Shown here one piece after another: positions 50,706 through 58,638 of a DNA stretch of 64,000 bases. The stretch is from Lacisediminihabitans sp040549525 (GTDB lineage: Bacteria; Actinomycetota; Actinomycetes; Actinomycetales; Microbacteriaceae): NCBI RefSeq assembly GCF_040549525.1, contig NZ_JBEPTM010000001.1:124001-188000 (forward strand), written 5' to 3'. Under the pieces are notes generated by a model. The model was not told the origin of the DNA and did not search any database. It saw only the letters and a program-made list of their open reading frames with translations. Position 1 is the first letter of the stretch; every line of letters begins with the position of its first letter. A program made the position numbers and the translations under genes.

Positions 50706-51628
50706 GCCGCATCGCCGAGAGCCTGTTCTGGATCGGGCGCTACATCGAGCGCTCCGACGGCACCGCGCGAATCCTCGACGTGCACCTCCAACTGCTTCTC
50801 GAAGACCCGTGGATCGAGGAGGACCTGGCCTGCCGGTCCCTCCTCAGCGTGATGGGGAGTGACGTGCCGGAGGACCGGGTGCTCACCCGGCAGAGCGTGC
50901 TCGAGATCCTTGCGGTTGACCGCTCGGAGCCGGCATCCATCGCCTATTCGCTCGGCGCGGCGCGGGAGAACGCCCGCCGCGCCCGCGAGATCGTGTCGAG
51001 CGAGCTGTGGGAGTGCCTCAACACGACCCGTGCCCGGATGCCGCGCAAGATCGCCACCGACAAGGTGCACGAGTTCTTCGGTTGGGTCCGAGAGCGTTCG
51101 GCGCTCGCCGTCGGCATCATCGAGTCGGCGACGAGCCGCGACGAGGCCTGGCAGTTCTTCACCCTCGGCCGCTCGATCGAGCGCGCCGACATGACCGCCC
51201 GACTGCTGGCCACCCGCAGTCTCACCGAGGCGAGCGGACCGTCGTGGACCACCATCCTGCGATCCTGCGGCGCCTACGAGGCCTACCTGCGCACCTACCG
51301 CGGGGTTCCGAGCGCGCGCAATGCGGCCGAGTTCCTGCTGCTCGACCGGCTGTTCCCCCGCAGCATCCTCTTCTCGGTGCGCCGAGCGGAGATGTGCATG
51401 CGTGACATCGAGCCGCGCAACGACCGAGTGGGAGTCTCCGACCAGGCACAGCGCCTGCTCGGACAGATTCGCAGCGAGCTCGAGTACCGTCCCATCGCCG
51501 AGATCCTCGAGGATCTCACCCTGCACATGGACAACGTGCAGGCCGCGACGAGTGCGGCCTCTGAGGCGATCCGCCAGCGCTACTTCCCCACGAACGCCGC
51601 GCCGAGCTGGGTCGGTGAGAATACGTGA
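50699..51628 (+). CDS. Alpha-E domain protein
   Basis: A 309-residue, almost entirely helical protein of the alpha-E (DUF403) family. Signature parts are MLSRIAESLFWIGRYIERSD at the start, GAARENARRAREIVSSELWE, FFTLGRSIERADMTARLL and the Glu-rich late helices. The family always travels with the circularly permuted ATP-grasp and transglutaminase proteins, but its activity is unknown. AAGGGGG precedes the ATG; GTGA links it to the transglutaminase gene. Confidence 0.93.
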   Translation: MLSRIAESLFWIGRYIERSDGTARILDVHLQLLLEDPWIEEDLACRSLLSVMGSDVPEDRVLTRQSVLEILAVDRSEPASIAYSLGAARENARRAREIVSSELWECLNTTRARMPRKIATDKVHEFFGWVRERSALAVGIIESATSRDEAWQFFTLGRSIERADMTARLLATRSLTEASGPSWTTILRSCGAYEAYLRTYRGVPSARNAAEFLLLDRLFPRSILFSVRRAEMCMRDIEPRNDRVGVSDQAQRLLGQIRSELEYRPIAEILEDLTLHMDNVQAATSAASEAIRQRYFPTNAAPSWVGENT

Positions 51629-52473
51629 ACCGGCTTCGCATCAAGCACATGACCGGGTTCCACTACGGCGGCGAGGTCACCGCGAGCTACAACGAGGCGC
51701 GGATGCTTCCCACCAGTGGCGACGGCCAGTTGGTGCTCTACTCCAACCTCGAGATCCTGCCGCTTTCCTCGCACCACGGCTATGTGGATTACTGGGGCAG
51801 CCGGGTCTCGTCGTTCGAGATCCTCACCCCGCACAAGGAGCTTTCGCTGACGGCCACGAGCCTCGTCGAGGTGCGGCCACGCGATCATTCCGAGCATTCG
51901 CTCACGTGGGCAGATCTCGCCGAGGCCGCGGAACGCGCCACGGAGTACGTGGAGCAGCGCAAGCAGACCAAGCGCACCGATCCGCCGGCCGATGTGGTCG
52001 CCATCGCGAAGGAGATCGCCGACGGCACCGATGATCCGTGTGCCGCGGCCCTCGCGATCTGCGTGAAGATCGGCGAGAGCGTCGAGTACATGCAGGGTGT
52101 CACCGGCGTACACACGACTGCCACCGAGGCGTGGGCCCATCGCAAGGGGGTCTGCCAGGACATCGCGCACCTCGCACTCGGCGCGCTCCGGGCGGTCGGC
52201 ATTCCGGCCCGCTACGTCTCCGGCTACTTGCATCCGAAGCCCAACGCCGCGATCGGCGAGACAGTCGCGGGGGAATCCCATGCCTGGGTCGAGTGGTTCT
52301 GCGGTGACGAGTGGCGAGGATTCGACCCCACCAACCAGATCGATATCGGGGACCGTCACGTGACCGTCGGCCGTGGTCGCGACTACAACGACGTGCCCCC
52401 GTTGCGCGGCGTCTATGCCGGCCCGTTCAAGTCCGTGCTGTTCGTGAAGGTCGAGATCACCCGCGAGAGCTGA
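51625..52473 (+). CDS. Transglutaminase-like cysteine protease family protein
   Basis: A 282-residue protein with an N-terminal bacterial transglutaminase-associated beta domain (IKHMTGFHYGGEVTASYNEA) and a C-terminal transglutaminase core. The catalytic triad is Cys in HRKGVCQDIAHLAL, His in ESHAWVEWFC and Asp in RGFDPTNQI. It has no signal peptide, so it acts in the cytoplasm. With the ATP-grasp and alpha-E proteins it may make and trim an isopeptide-type product. It begins at GTG 51625 inside the alpha-E stop. Confidence 0.93.
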   Translation: MNRLRIKHMTGFHYGGEVTASYNEARMLPTSGDGQLVLYSNLEILPLSSHHGYVDYWGSRVSSFEILTPHKELSLTATSLVEVRPRDHSEHSLTWADLAEAAERATEYVEQRKQTKRTDPPADVVAIAKEIADGTDDPCAAALAICVKIGESVEYMQGVTGVHTTATEAWAHRKGVCQDIAHLALGALRAVGIPARYVSGYLHPKPNAAIGETVAGESHAWVEWFCGDEWRGFDPTNQIDIGDRHVTVGRGRDYNDVPPLRGVYAGPFKSVLFVKVEITRES

Positions 52474-52520
52474 TCCGTGCCTCGGCTGTGGCGGCCGGCC
52501 GAGACCACTCGGAGGCGGCG

Positions 52521-53852
52521 TCAGCCCTTCTGAGAGGTGACCTCGGCGGTGACGATCTCTGTCGCTGCGAGATCCTCCGCGACGAGGTCTGCGGCGCGGC
52601 GGCGTCCGTCATGGGAGAGGCTCAGGCGCCTGTCCGCGTAGTGCATGCGCAGGTGGCGATACTTCACGAGCCACAACAGGCCGACGAGCGTTGCCGCGAT
52701 TCCGGATGCCGCACCGACGCCGAGCGCCCAGCGCGGCCCGAATTCGTTCGCGACCCAGCCGACGATCGGGGCGCCGATCGGGGTGCCGCCCATGAAGATC
52801 GCCATGTAGATGGCCATGACCCTGCCGCGCAGGCGTTCCGGGGTGGAGAGCTGCACCGCCCCGTTGGCGGTCGTCATCATGGTCTGCGCGGCGAGACCGA
52901 CGGCGGCGAGGGCGACGGCGAATCCCCAGTAGGTCGGCATCAGGGCGGCGACGGTCGCCGCACCGCCGAACACGGCGGATGCCGCGAACAGGAAGCGCAG
53001 CCGTGGCTTGTCCCGGCGCGCCGAGAGCAGCGCGCCGACCACGGATCCGATTGCCATCACCGAGGAGAGCACCCCGAATTCCGCGGCCCCCTTGTGGAAG
53101 ACGGTCGTCGCCATGGTCGAGATGAAGATGGGGAAGTTGAGCCCGAAGGTGCCGATGAGGAAGACCATCACCAGGATCACCATGATGTCGGGCCGGGACC
53201 GCACGTAGCGGAAGCCCTCGAGCAGGTTCCCCTTCTTCGACGACGCCCGGGCCGAGCGCTGAAGTTCGCCGACCCTCAGGAACAACAAAGAGAACAGCAC
53301 CGCGCCGAAGGACGCGCCGTTGATCAGGAAGACCCAGCCCGCGCCGACTGCCGCGGTGAGCAGTCCAGCGACGGCGGGTCCGATCATCCGCGCCGCACTG
53401 AAGGATGCCGAGTTGAGTGCGACGGCGTTCGAGAGGTTGGCTCCGCCGACCAGCTGGGAGACGAAGGTCTGCCGCGCCGGAGCGTCGAATGCCGCGACGA
53501 TGCCGAGGAGCGCAGCGAAGACGTAGACGTGCCAGAGCTGCACCGCGCCGGTGACGGTGAGGATGCCGAGCCCGAGCCCCAGCACTCCTCCGGCCGCCTG
53601 GGTGACCATGAGGATCTTGCGCTGGTCGAAGCGGTCGGCAACGAGTCCGGTGAGCGGCAGCAGCAGCAGCTGGGGTCCGAACTGCAGGGCCATCACGAAT
53701 CCCACCGCGGCCGCATCGTGATCGGTGAGCTGGGTCAGCACGATCCAGTCCTGGGCCGTGCGCTGCATCCAGGTGCCCACATTGGAGACCAGCGCACCGG
53801 CCGCCCAGACGCGGTAATTGAAGCCGCTCAGCGAGCGGAACATCGCGCTCAC
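52521..53852 (-). CDS. MFS transporter (enterobactin/EntS-like exporter group)
   Basis: A 443-residue major facilitator protein with 12 predicted helices. It opens SAMFRSLSGFNYRVWAAGAL and contains VGTWMQRTAQDWIVLTQL, GLVADRFDQRKILMVTQAAG (the loop 2-3 motif), AFDAPARQTFVSQLVG and a C-terminal polar tail of about 40 residues. It resembles the DHA3/EntS-type drug and siderophore exporters. Start GTG 53852 overlaps the marR stop (GTGA); ATG 53843 is the alternative. Repression by the cotranscribed MarR protein is likely. Confidence 0.9.
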   Translation of the reverse strand: MSAMFRSLSGFNYRVWAAGALVSNVGTWMQRTAQDWIVLTQLTDHDAAAVGFVMALQFGPQLLLLPLTGLVADRFDQRKILMVTQAAGGVLGLGLGILTVTGAVQLWHVYVFAALLGIVAAFDAPARQTFVSQLVGGANLSNAVALNSASFSAARMIGPAVAGLLTAAVGAGWVFLINGASFGAVLFSLLFLRVGELQRSARASSKKGNLLEGFRYVRSRPDIMVILVMVFLIGTFGLNFPIFISTMATTVFHKGAAEFGVLSSVMAIGSVVGALLSARRDKPRLRFLFAASAVFGGAATVAALMPTYWGFAVALAAVGLAAQTMMTTANGAVQLSTPERLRGRVMAIYMAIFMGGTPIGAPIVGWVANEFGPRWALGVGAASGIAATLVGLLWLVKYRHLRMHYADRRLSLSHDGRRRAADLVAEDLAATEIVTAEVTSQKG

Positions 53853-54271
53853 TTGTCGGCCAGGTCCCGCAGGATCGGGGCGACCTGCCTCAACATTCGC
53901 CGCTCTTCGGAGGGCAGGGCATCGAGCCGGGTCGTGAACCAGGCGTCCCGGCGCCGCCGGGTCTCGCTGACGAAGGCCTCCCCGGCCGGCGAGAGGTCCA
54001 GGCACACCTTGCGCGCGTCATCCGGTGCCGTTTGCCGCGTCACCAGGCCGAGCTCGACCAGCGCATTGATGGTGCGATTCATGCTCGGGGGCGTGACGCG
54101 CTCGTGCTCGCTCAGCGAGCCGAGGCTCTGCGTTCCGGACTTTGCCAGCGCGAACAGCACCGCACGCTGGCCCTCGGTCACCTCGTCGTCGGCCTGCATG
54201 GAACGGATGCGGCGGGCGAGTCGCTGGATGGCGAGCCGGAGGTCTTGGTCGTCGCTGGTTTCGTCAGGCAT
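53849..54271 (-). CDS. MarR-family regulator
   Basis: A 140-residue winged-helix regulator. Helices around LGSLSEHERVTPPSMNRTIN recognise DNA; the wing is ALVELGLVTRQTAPDDARK and VCLDLSPAGEAFVSETR. It is the first gene of a two-gene operon with the MFS exporter. A palindrome with 10-bp arms starts 4 bp upstream of its ATG and is the probable autoregulatory operator; the inducer is presumably an exported compound. Confidence 0.92.
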   Translation of the reverse strand: MPDETSDDQDLRLAIQRLARRIRSMQADDEVTEGQRAVLFALAKSGTQSLGSLSEHERVTPPSMNRTINALVELGLVTRQTAPDDARKVCLDLSPAGEAFVSETRRRRDAWFTTRLDALPSEERRMLRQVAPILRDLADK

Positions 54272-54274
54272 ATT

Positions 54275-54306
54275 TACTTAGCATAGCTTATTAGCCATGC
54301 TAAGTA
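54275..54306. promoter_or_regulatory. MarR operator palindrome
   Basis: TACTTAGCAT (54275-54284) and ATGCTAAGTA (54297-54306) are exact inverted repeats with a 12-bp spacer that itself contains TTATTAGCC, giving several TTAGC half-sites. It is strikingly AT-rich. It overlaps the last codons of the GH26 gene (stop at 54300), so MarR binding sits at the 3' end of the mannan operon as well as at the marR promoter. Confidence 0.7.
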
Positions 54307-55259
54307 GTGGGCGGCTCGAGGTGGTCGGCGGGCCGGTGCAGCATCCGCGGGTCGGCGAAGAGTCGCCGCACCGCCTCCGGGTCGTTCTCCTGGGTGAGAA
54401 AGGTCGTCCAGGTCATGAACCACGCCCACCGGGGCTGGCTGTCCAGGATTTCGGGGGTGGGAAGCACGCCGACCTCGCCGAGGGCTATCGGCCGCCCCGC
54501 CGCGAGATCCAGCAACTCGTCGTGATGGGACTGGCGATAGTCGTTCGCGTACACATCGGCGGCGAGGATGTCGACGACATCGTGTCCCGGATAGAACCCC
54601 GCGTAGGGCGCCGCATCGCCGCGCGGAGCATTGGTGTTCCACACCCAGACCAGGTTGTCCAGGTGATGCACCGAGACGAAGCGCTCGTAGAGCTGCCGGT
54701 ACAGCGCCGCGTACCCCCGCGGACCCGGGCGGCCTCCCCACCAGAACCAGTCGCCGTTGAGCTCGTGGTACGGACGCCAGAGCACCGGCACGTTCGCGTC
54801 CCGCAACTGGGCGAGGAATTCCGCGATGACGTCCACCTGGCGGACCCAGCGGTCGTGCACCTCTGTGCCCTCCCGCAGCAGATCATCCCAGTCGGACGCG
54901 TCGAGCATTCCGTTGCAGATGCTGTCGAGGAACGTGACAGGTTCCTCCTCGGTCGGACGCACCGCGTGCCACATCAGCGTGATGATCGATCCAGAGGCGT
55001 GCTGCTTCTTCGCCTCGTCGATCACGGCCTGGCGGAAGTTGACACCGTCCATGTCGCCGTCTTCGGAGAAACCGAAGTCCTGGCCCCAGATGGCCGGATA
55101 CGAGCCGGTGATCTCGTGCGCCTGGTCGCTGTAGAACGAGAGCTCCCGGGGAGTGTTGTGCTGCCCGCTCAGGATGCGATTGCCGCCGACCGCGGAGATC
55201 CGCTCGAGCAACCGCCGGGCGGCCGGCGACGCGTTCGGATTGACCGGAGGGATCGTCAT
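54300..55259 (-). CDS. Glycoside hydrolase family 26 (beta-mannanase-like), no signal peptide
   Basis: A 319-residue GH26-type TIM barrel. The acid/base is Glu166 in VLWRPYHELNGDWFWWGG, and the nucleophile is Glu262 in PIALGEVGVLPTPE. ISGQHN-like RILSGQHNTPREL and SIITLMWHAVRP are GH26 landmarks. There is no signal peptide or carbohydrate-binding module, so it should act on imported manno-oligosaccharides in the cytoplasm. ATG 55259 overlaps the Gfo/Idh/MocA stop. It is the last gene of the LacI-led operon; the ABC importer and beta-mannosidase lie across the divergent promoter. Confidence 0.88.
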   Translation of the reverse strand: MTIPPVNPNASPAARRLLERISAVGGNRILSGQHNTPRELSFYSDQAHEITGSYPAIWGQDFGFSEDGDMDGVNFRQAVIDEAKKQHASGSIITLMWHAVRPTEEEPVTFLDSICNGMLDASDWDDLLREGTEVHDRWVRQVDVIAEFLAQLRDANVPVLWRPYHELNGDWFWWGGRPGPRGYAALYRQLYERFVSVHHLDNLVWVWNTNAPRGDAAPYAGFYPGHDVVDILAADVYANDYRQSHHDELLDLAAGRPIALGEVGVLPTPEILDSQPRWAWFMTWTTFLTQENDPEAVRRLFADPRMLHRPADHLEPPTT

Positions 55260-56416
55260 TCCGCGTCCTGCCGATCGAGCACGGCCTCCGACACCGCGGA
55301 GAGGCCGCCCCGGGCGGAGCCCCAGCCGACGAGCGCCGCCAAGACATCCGCTCGCCTCTCCGCACCCATCGCGTCGCGGTAGGCGTCTTCGAGGAGCGCA
55401 TCGAGGAAGACGCGTTCGCCCCGCTGGGCCGAGAGCACCGAGGCCTCCACCATCGCCAGGCTGAGGATGTTGGAATGCACTTCGCCCGACGGCAGCCGAC
55501 CGGTGCGGATCGAATCGATGAACTCGGCGAGGGATCCGGCGATGGTCTCGAGGCCGCGGCGAGCCTCCGCGAGGTGAGGACTGTCTTCCGAAGTGTCGCC
55601 TTCCACGGTCAGACTCGTTTCGCCGTCCCAGGTCGCGGAACCCCGTGACCCGCTCACTCGCCACGAGCCGTTCCACGAGGTTTCGAGTCCCGGGCTGCAC
55701 CAGCTGCCGACGAAGCTGTACCTCACGCCTCCCTCGAACTCGAAGATCGCGGTCGTCGCGGCATCCCCGGAGTACCAGCTCCAGGCGGGGTTGTAGCTGT
55801 CGCAATAGACGGAGACCGGATCGGCATCCAGCAGGTAGCGGGCGACATCGAAGGCATGGATCGACATGTCGACGAGCAGGGGGTGATCCATCGAATCGCG
55901 GAATCCGCCGAAATGCGGCGCCCTGAAGAATTCCGTGGTCGCGATGCCCACGTCGCCGAGCGTCGCCAGCGAGTCCTTGAACTCCGCGAGCACGGGATAG
56001 TAGCGCCGGGACTGGCTCGTCATCAGCAGTTGACCCGAGACCTCGGATGCCGCGGCGAGGGAGAGCGCCTGGCTCACCGTCGGGGCGATCGGCTTCTCGC
56101 ACAGCACGGGCAGTCCGGCGAACATCGCCTCGATGTTCACCGGGTGGTGAGCGACCGGCACGGTCACATTGACGACGGCCTGCGCGCGGGTCGACCCGGC
56201 GATCTCCGACAGGCTGGCCGCCACCGCGACATCCGGCCGACCGAGCTCGGCTAAGGCACGACGTGCGGCCTCGGTATCGAGGTCGACGAGTCCGACCAGG
56301 TCGACATCCGGCGTATCGATCAGCAGCTGCAGCCAGACTCGGCCCATTCCGCCGGCTCCGACCTGGATGATGCGCACCGGCTCGAGTGCATCGGCGAGGG
56401 TGGCGAAGGCCCTCAC
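55256..56416 (-). CDS. Gfo/Idh/MocA-family oxidoreductase
   Basis: A 386-residue sugar-type dehydrogenase. The cofactor loop is RIIQVGAGGMGRVWLQLL with VGLVDLDTEAA after strand 2. The EKP motif is PVLCEKPIAPTVSQA, and the substrate domain includes GFRDSMDHPLLVDMSIHAFD with the likely catalytic Asp and His. It starts at GTG 56416 inside the ThuA stop and overlaps the GH26 start by 4 bp. ThuA-Gfo/Idh pairs are typical of bacterial glycoside oxidation routes, where a 3-keto sugar may be formed. Confidence 0.9.
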   Translation of the reverse strand: MRAFATLADALEPVRIIQVGAGGMGRVWLQLLIDTPDVDLVGLVDLDTEAARRALAELGRPDVAVAASLSEIAGSTRAQAVVNVTVPVAHHPVNIEAMFAGLPVLCEKPIAPTVSQALSLAAASEVSGQLLMTSQSRRYYPVLAEFKDSLATLGDVGIATTEFFRAPHFGGFRDSMDHPLLVDMSIHAFDVARYLLDADPVSVYCDSYNPAWSWYSGDAATTAIFEFEGGVRYSFVGSWCSPGLETSWNGSWRVSGSRGSATWDGETSLTVEGDTSEDSPHLAEARRGLETIAGSLAEFIDSIRTGRLPSGEVHSNILSLAMVEASVLSAQRGERVFLDALLEDAYRDAMGAERRADVLAALVGWGSARGGLSAVSEAVLDRQDAE

Positions 56417-57213
56417 GTCGCCACCGATCCCTTGATCGCGTTGCCGTCGGCACCGTACTCCGGGAAGAACTCACCGCTGTAGACGCGGCTGAGCCGGGGC
56501 GGTGTGCGATCCGGCCTGTCGGTGCGCGCCCATTCGACGCCGTTGGCGATCACCCGACGCACGTCCTCGTGGAAGTACACGGGGTATTCCTGGTCACCGG
56601 GGCTGAAGAAGAAGATCTTTCCGTGGCCGCGTTTCCACGTGCATCCGCTGCGGAACACCTCGCCGCCGCTGAAGGACGAGATGAAGACCAGTTCGTCGGG
56701 AGCGGGGATGTCGAAGAACTCCCCGTACATCTCCTGCTGCTCGATGATGAGCGGGTGCGGCACGCCCTGGGAGATCGGATGCGTCGGGTCGACGGTCCAC
56801 ACCAGCTCCCGGTCGATCTCTCCCCGCCACCGGAGCGAGCACGAGGTGCCCATGAGCTTCTGGAAGATCTTCGAGAAGTGACCGGAGTGCAGCACCACCA
56901 GGCCGAGTCCGGCGAGGACGTGCCGATGGACGCGCTCGACGATCTCGTCGGCGACCTCGCCGTGCGCCGCGTGTCCCCACCACACCAACACGTCGGTGGC
57001 GGCGAGCCGCTCCTCGGTCAGGCCGTGCTCCGGGTCGTCGAGGGTGACCGTCGTGACGAAAGCGCGCTCGCCGAGGTTCTCTTCGATCCCCTCCCGGATG
57101 GCCCCGTGCATGCCGTTCGGATAGCGCAGGGCGACCGAGGGTTCGGTCTGCTCATGACGATTCTCACCCCAGACGAGCACGGAGAGCGGTGCGGCTTCGC
57201 GGTAGACGGGCAT
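56413..57213 (-). CDS. ThuA domain protein (trehalose utilisation-type)
   Basis: A 266-residue glutamine-amidotransferase-fold protein of the ThuA family. Features are SVLVWGENRHEQTEPSVALR, YPNGMHGAIREGIEE, DVLVWWGHAAHGEVADEIVE, LGLVVLHSGHFSKIFQKLMG and FFFSPGDQEYPVYFHEDVRR. ThuA proteins work with Gfo/Idh/MocA dehydrogenases on disaccharide keto-forms; the exact chemistry is not settled. AAAGGA precedes the ATG. It lies 35 bp after the LacI gene in the same direction. Confidence 0.92.
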   Translation of the reverse strand: MPVYREAAPLSVLVWGENRHEQTEPSVALRYPNGMHGAIREGIEENLGERAFVTTVTLDDPEHGLTEERLAATDVLVWWGHAAHGEVADEIVERVHRHVLAGLGLVVLHSGHFSKIFQKLMGTSCSLRWRGEIDRELVWTVDPTHPISQGVPHPLIIEQQEMYGEFFDIPAPDELVFISSFSGGEVFRSGCTWKRGHGKIFFFSPGDQEYPVYFHEDVRRVIANGVEWARTDRPDRTPPRLSRVYSGEFFPEYGADGNAIKGSVAT

Positions 57214-57248
57214 GCGTGAACGGTCCTTTCGGCGGTGACGGGATGCTG

Positions 57249-58328
57249 TCAGTCGAGCGGAACGACGAGTTCGCCCGATCCACGCTGGATGAGCCGCGTA
57301 GGGATCTCGATCTGCTGAGGCGGACCGATCGGGTCGTCGAGGCGGGCGACGACGAGACGAGCGGCCTGGCGCCCGAGTTCGGCGGGGTCGTAGGCGATGA
57401 CGCTGATGCCCGCGGCATCCGCGAGCTCGAAGTCGTCGAAGCCGATGAAGGCGACCTTCTCGAACTGGTTACCGAGCGCACGGACCACCCCAGAGCTGGC
57501 ACGGTTGTTGCCGGCGACGATCGCGGTGGGCGGCTCGGACATCGCGAGCAGGTCACGAACCGAGTCCTCGGCGGTCGGCCCGTCGGCATCCTCCAGCCGT
57601 TCCCAGGGGGATGGATCGAGGATTCCCGCTTCGCGAAGCGCCTGCCGGTATCCCCTCAGCCGCTCCTGGTGGGTATAGAGGGATGCGGGGCTGCAGACGA
57701 ACGCGATGCGCCGGTGGCCGGCGCGGATGAGCCCGCGCACCGCCTCGGCGGTGCCCTCGAAGTTCTCGAGCACCACGGAGTCGGCAATGAGATTGTGGGC
57801 CGGCCGGTCGATGCAGACCACGGGGGTGCCGAGCTGCCTCTCCCCTTCGAGGTAGGCCTGGTCGGAGGCGATCGGCACCATGAGCAGAGCCCGCACCCGC
57901 TGCTTGAGCAGGGTCTCCACCACGCGCTCTTCGCTGGCCGGATCATCGTCGGTCGCGGCGAGGATCATCATGAGTCCGTGTTGGGCGAGCTCTCGTTCGA
58001 TGCCGGCGGCGACGAGAAAGTAGAACGGGTTCGTGAGGTCACCGATCACGAATGCGACGGTGTTGGTCACGCTGCCGTGGCGCAGGTTTCTGGCGAGGTG
58101 ATTCGGCCGGAAGCGCAGGGCGCGTGCCGCCGCCAGCACCTTCTCCCGGGTCTCCTGGGTCACGTTGCTGCTGCCGAGCACCACCCGCGAGACGGTCTTC
58201 GGGCTCACGCCCGCGAGCCGGCCGACATCGGCGAGGGTGGCGCGGGACTGGGCCTGCGCTGTCGGGATCGGCCGAGCGGTGGCGTCGGGCACCGCCTCAG
58301 CCGCACTGCTCACCAACGGGTCGATCAT
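57249..58328 (-). CDS. LacI-family regulator of the mannan locus
   Basis: A 359-residue LacI protein with a ~25-residue leader before the helix-turn-helix RATLADVGRLAGVSPKTVSR. The effector domain includes VAFVIGDLTNPFYFLVAAG, ALLMVPIASDQAYLE, PVVCIDRPAHNLIADSVVL, AIVAGNNRASSGVVRAL and FIGFDDFELADAAGISVIAY. Start ATG 58328 has only a weak ribosome-binding site. It heads the ThuA-Gfo/Idh-GH26 operon and faces the transporter operon, so mannose-containing oligosaccharides are the likely inducers. Confidence 0.9.
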   Translation of the reverse strand: MIDPLVSSAAEAVPDATARPIPTAQAQSRATLADVGRLAGVSPKTVSRVVLGSSNVTQETREKVLAAARALRFRPNHLARNLRHGSVTNTVAFVIGDLTNPFYFLVAAGIERELAQHGLMMILAATDDDPASEERVVETLLKQRVRALLMVPIASDQAYLEGERQLGTPVVCIDRPAHNLIADSVVLENFEGTAEAVRGLIRAGHRRIAFVCSPASLYTHQERLRGYRQALREAGILDPSPWERLEDADGPTAEDSVRDLLAMSEPPTAIVAGNNRASSGVVRALGNQFEKVAFIGFDDFELADAAGISVIAYDPAELGRQAARLVVARLDDPIGPPQQIEIPTRLIQRGSGELVVPLD

Positions 58329-58638
58329 GCAGCAACAGTAACACCGCCCGGCGGCGGCACCGCAAGATGACAGCGTGGACACTTCTACGAGCCGAACGAC
58401 TTCCCCCGGCCGATTTGATCCACGCGGGGGCCCGGGAATTCCGTAATTTAGGCCGGAAAGCGCGCCTCGACGCCCCAACACGAGTCGGGACACAATTCAT
58501 GTCAACGCTGACATTGAGTATTGACGACCGGCGATTACTGGCTTAGCGTCATCGAGGACGGCGTGCACCACAAACCCGCAGCTCAACTTGGCGATGACGC
58601 TGTCTCGTCAAGGGCGACATAGATCTGGAGACCAAGAG
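58329..58638. promoter_or_regulatory. Divergent control region of the mannan locus
   Basis: This 310-bp stretch has no gene. It holds two similar CG-centred palindromes: TGACAGCGTGGACA at 58368-58381 (reverse complement TGTCCACGCTGTCA) and TGTCAACGCTGACA at 58500-58513, flanked to ATGTC...GACAT. They match at 12 of 14 positions and have centres 132 bp apart. A plus-strand promoter is likely just after the second: TTGACG (58521-58526), 17 bp, TAGCGT (58544-58549). The first lies 40 bp upstream of the lacI start. TTCCG/CGGAA arms at 58439-58458 are a weaker feature. Confidence 0.6.
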
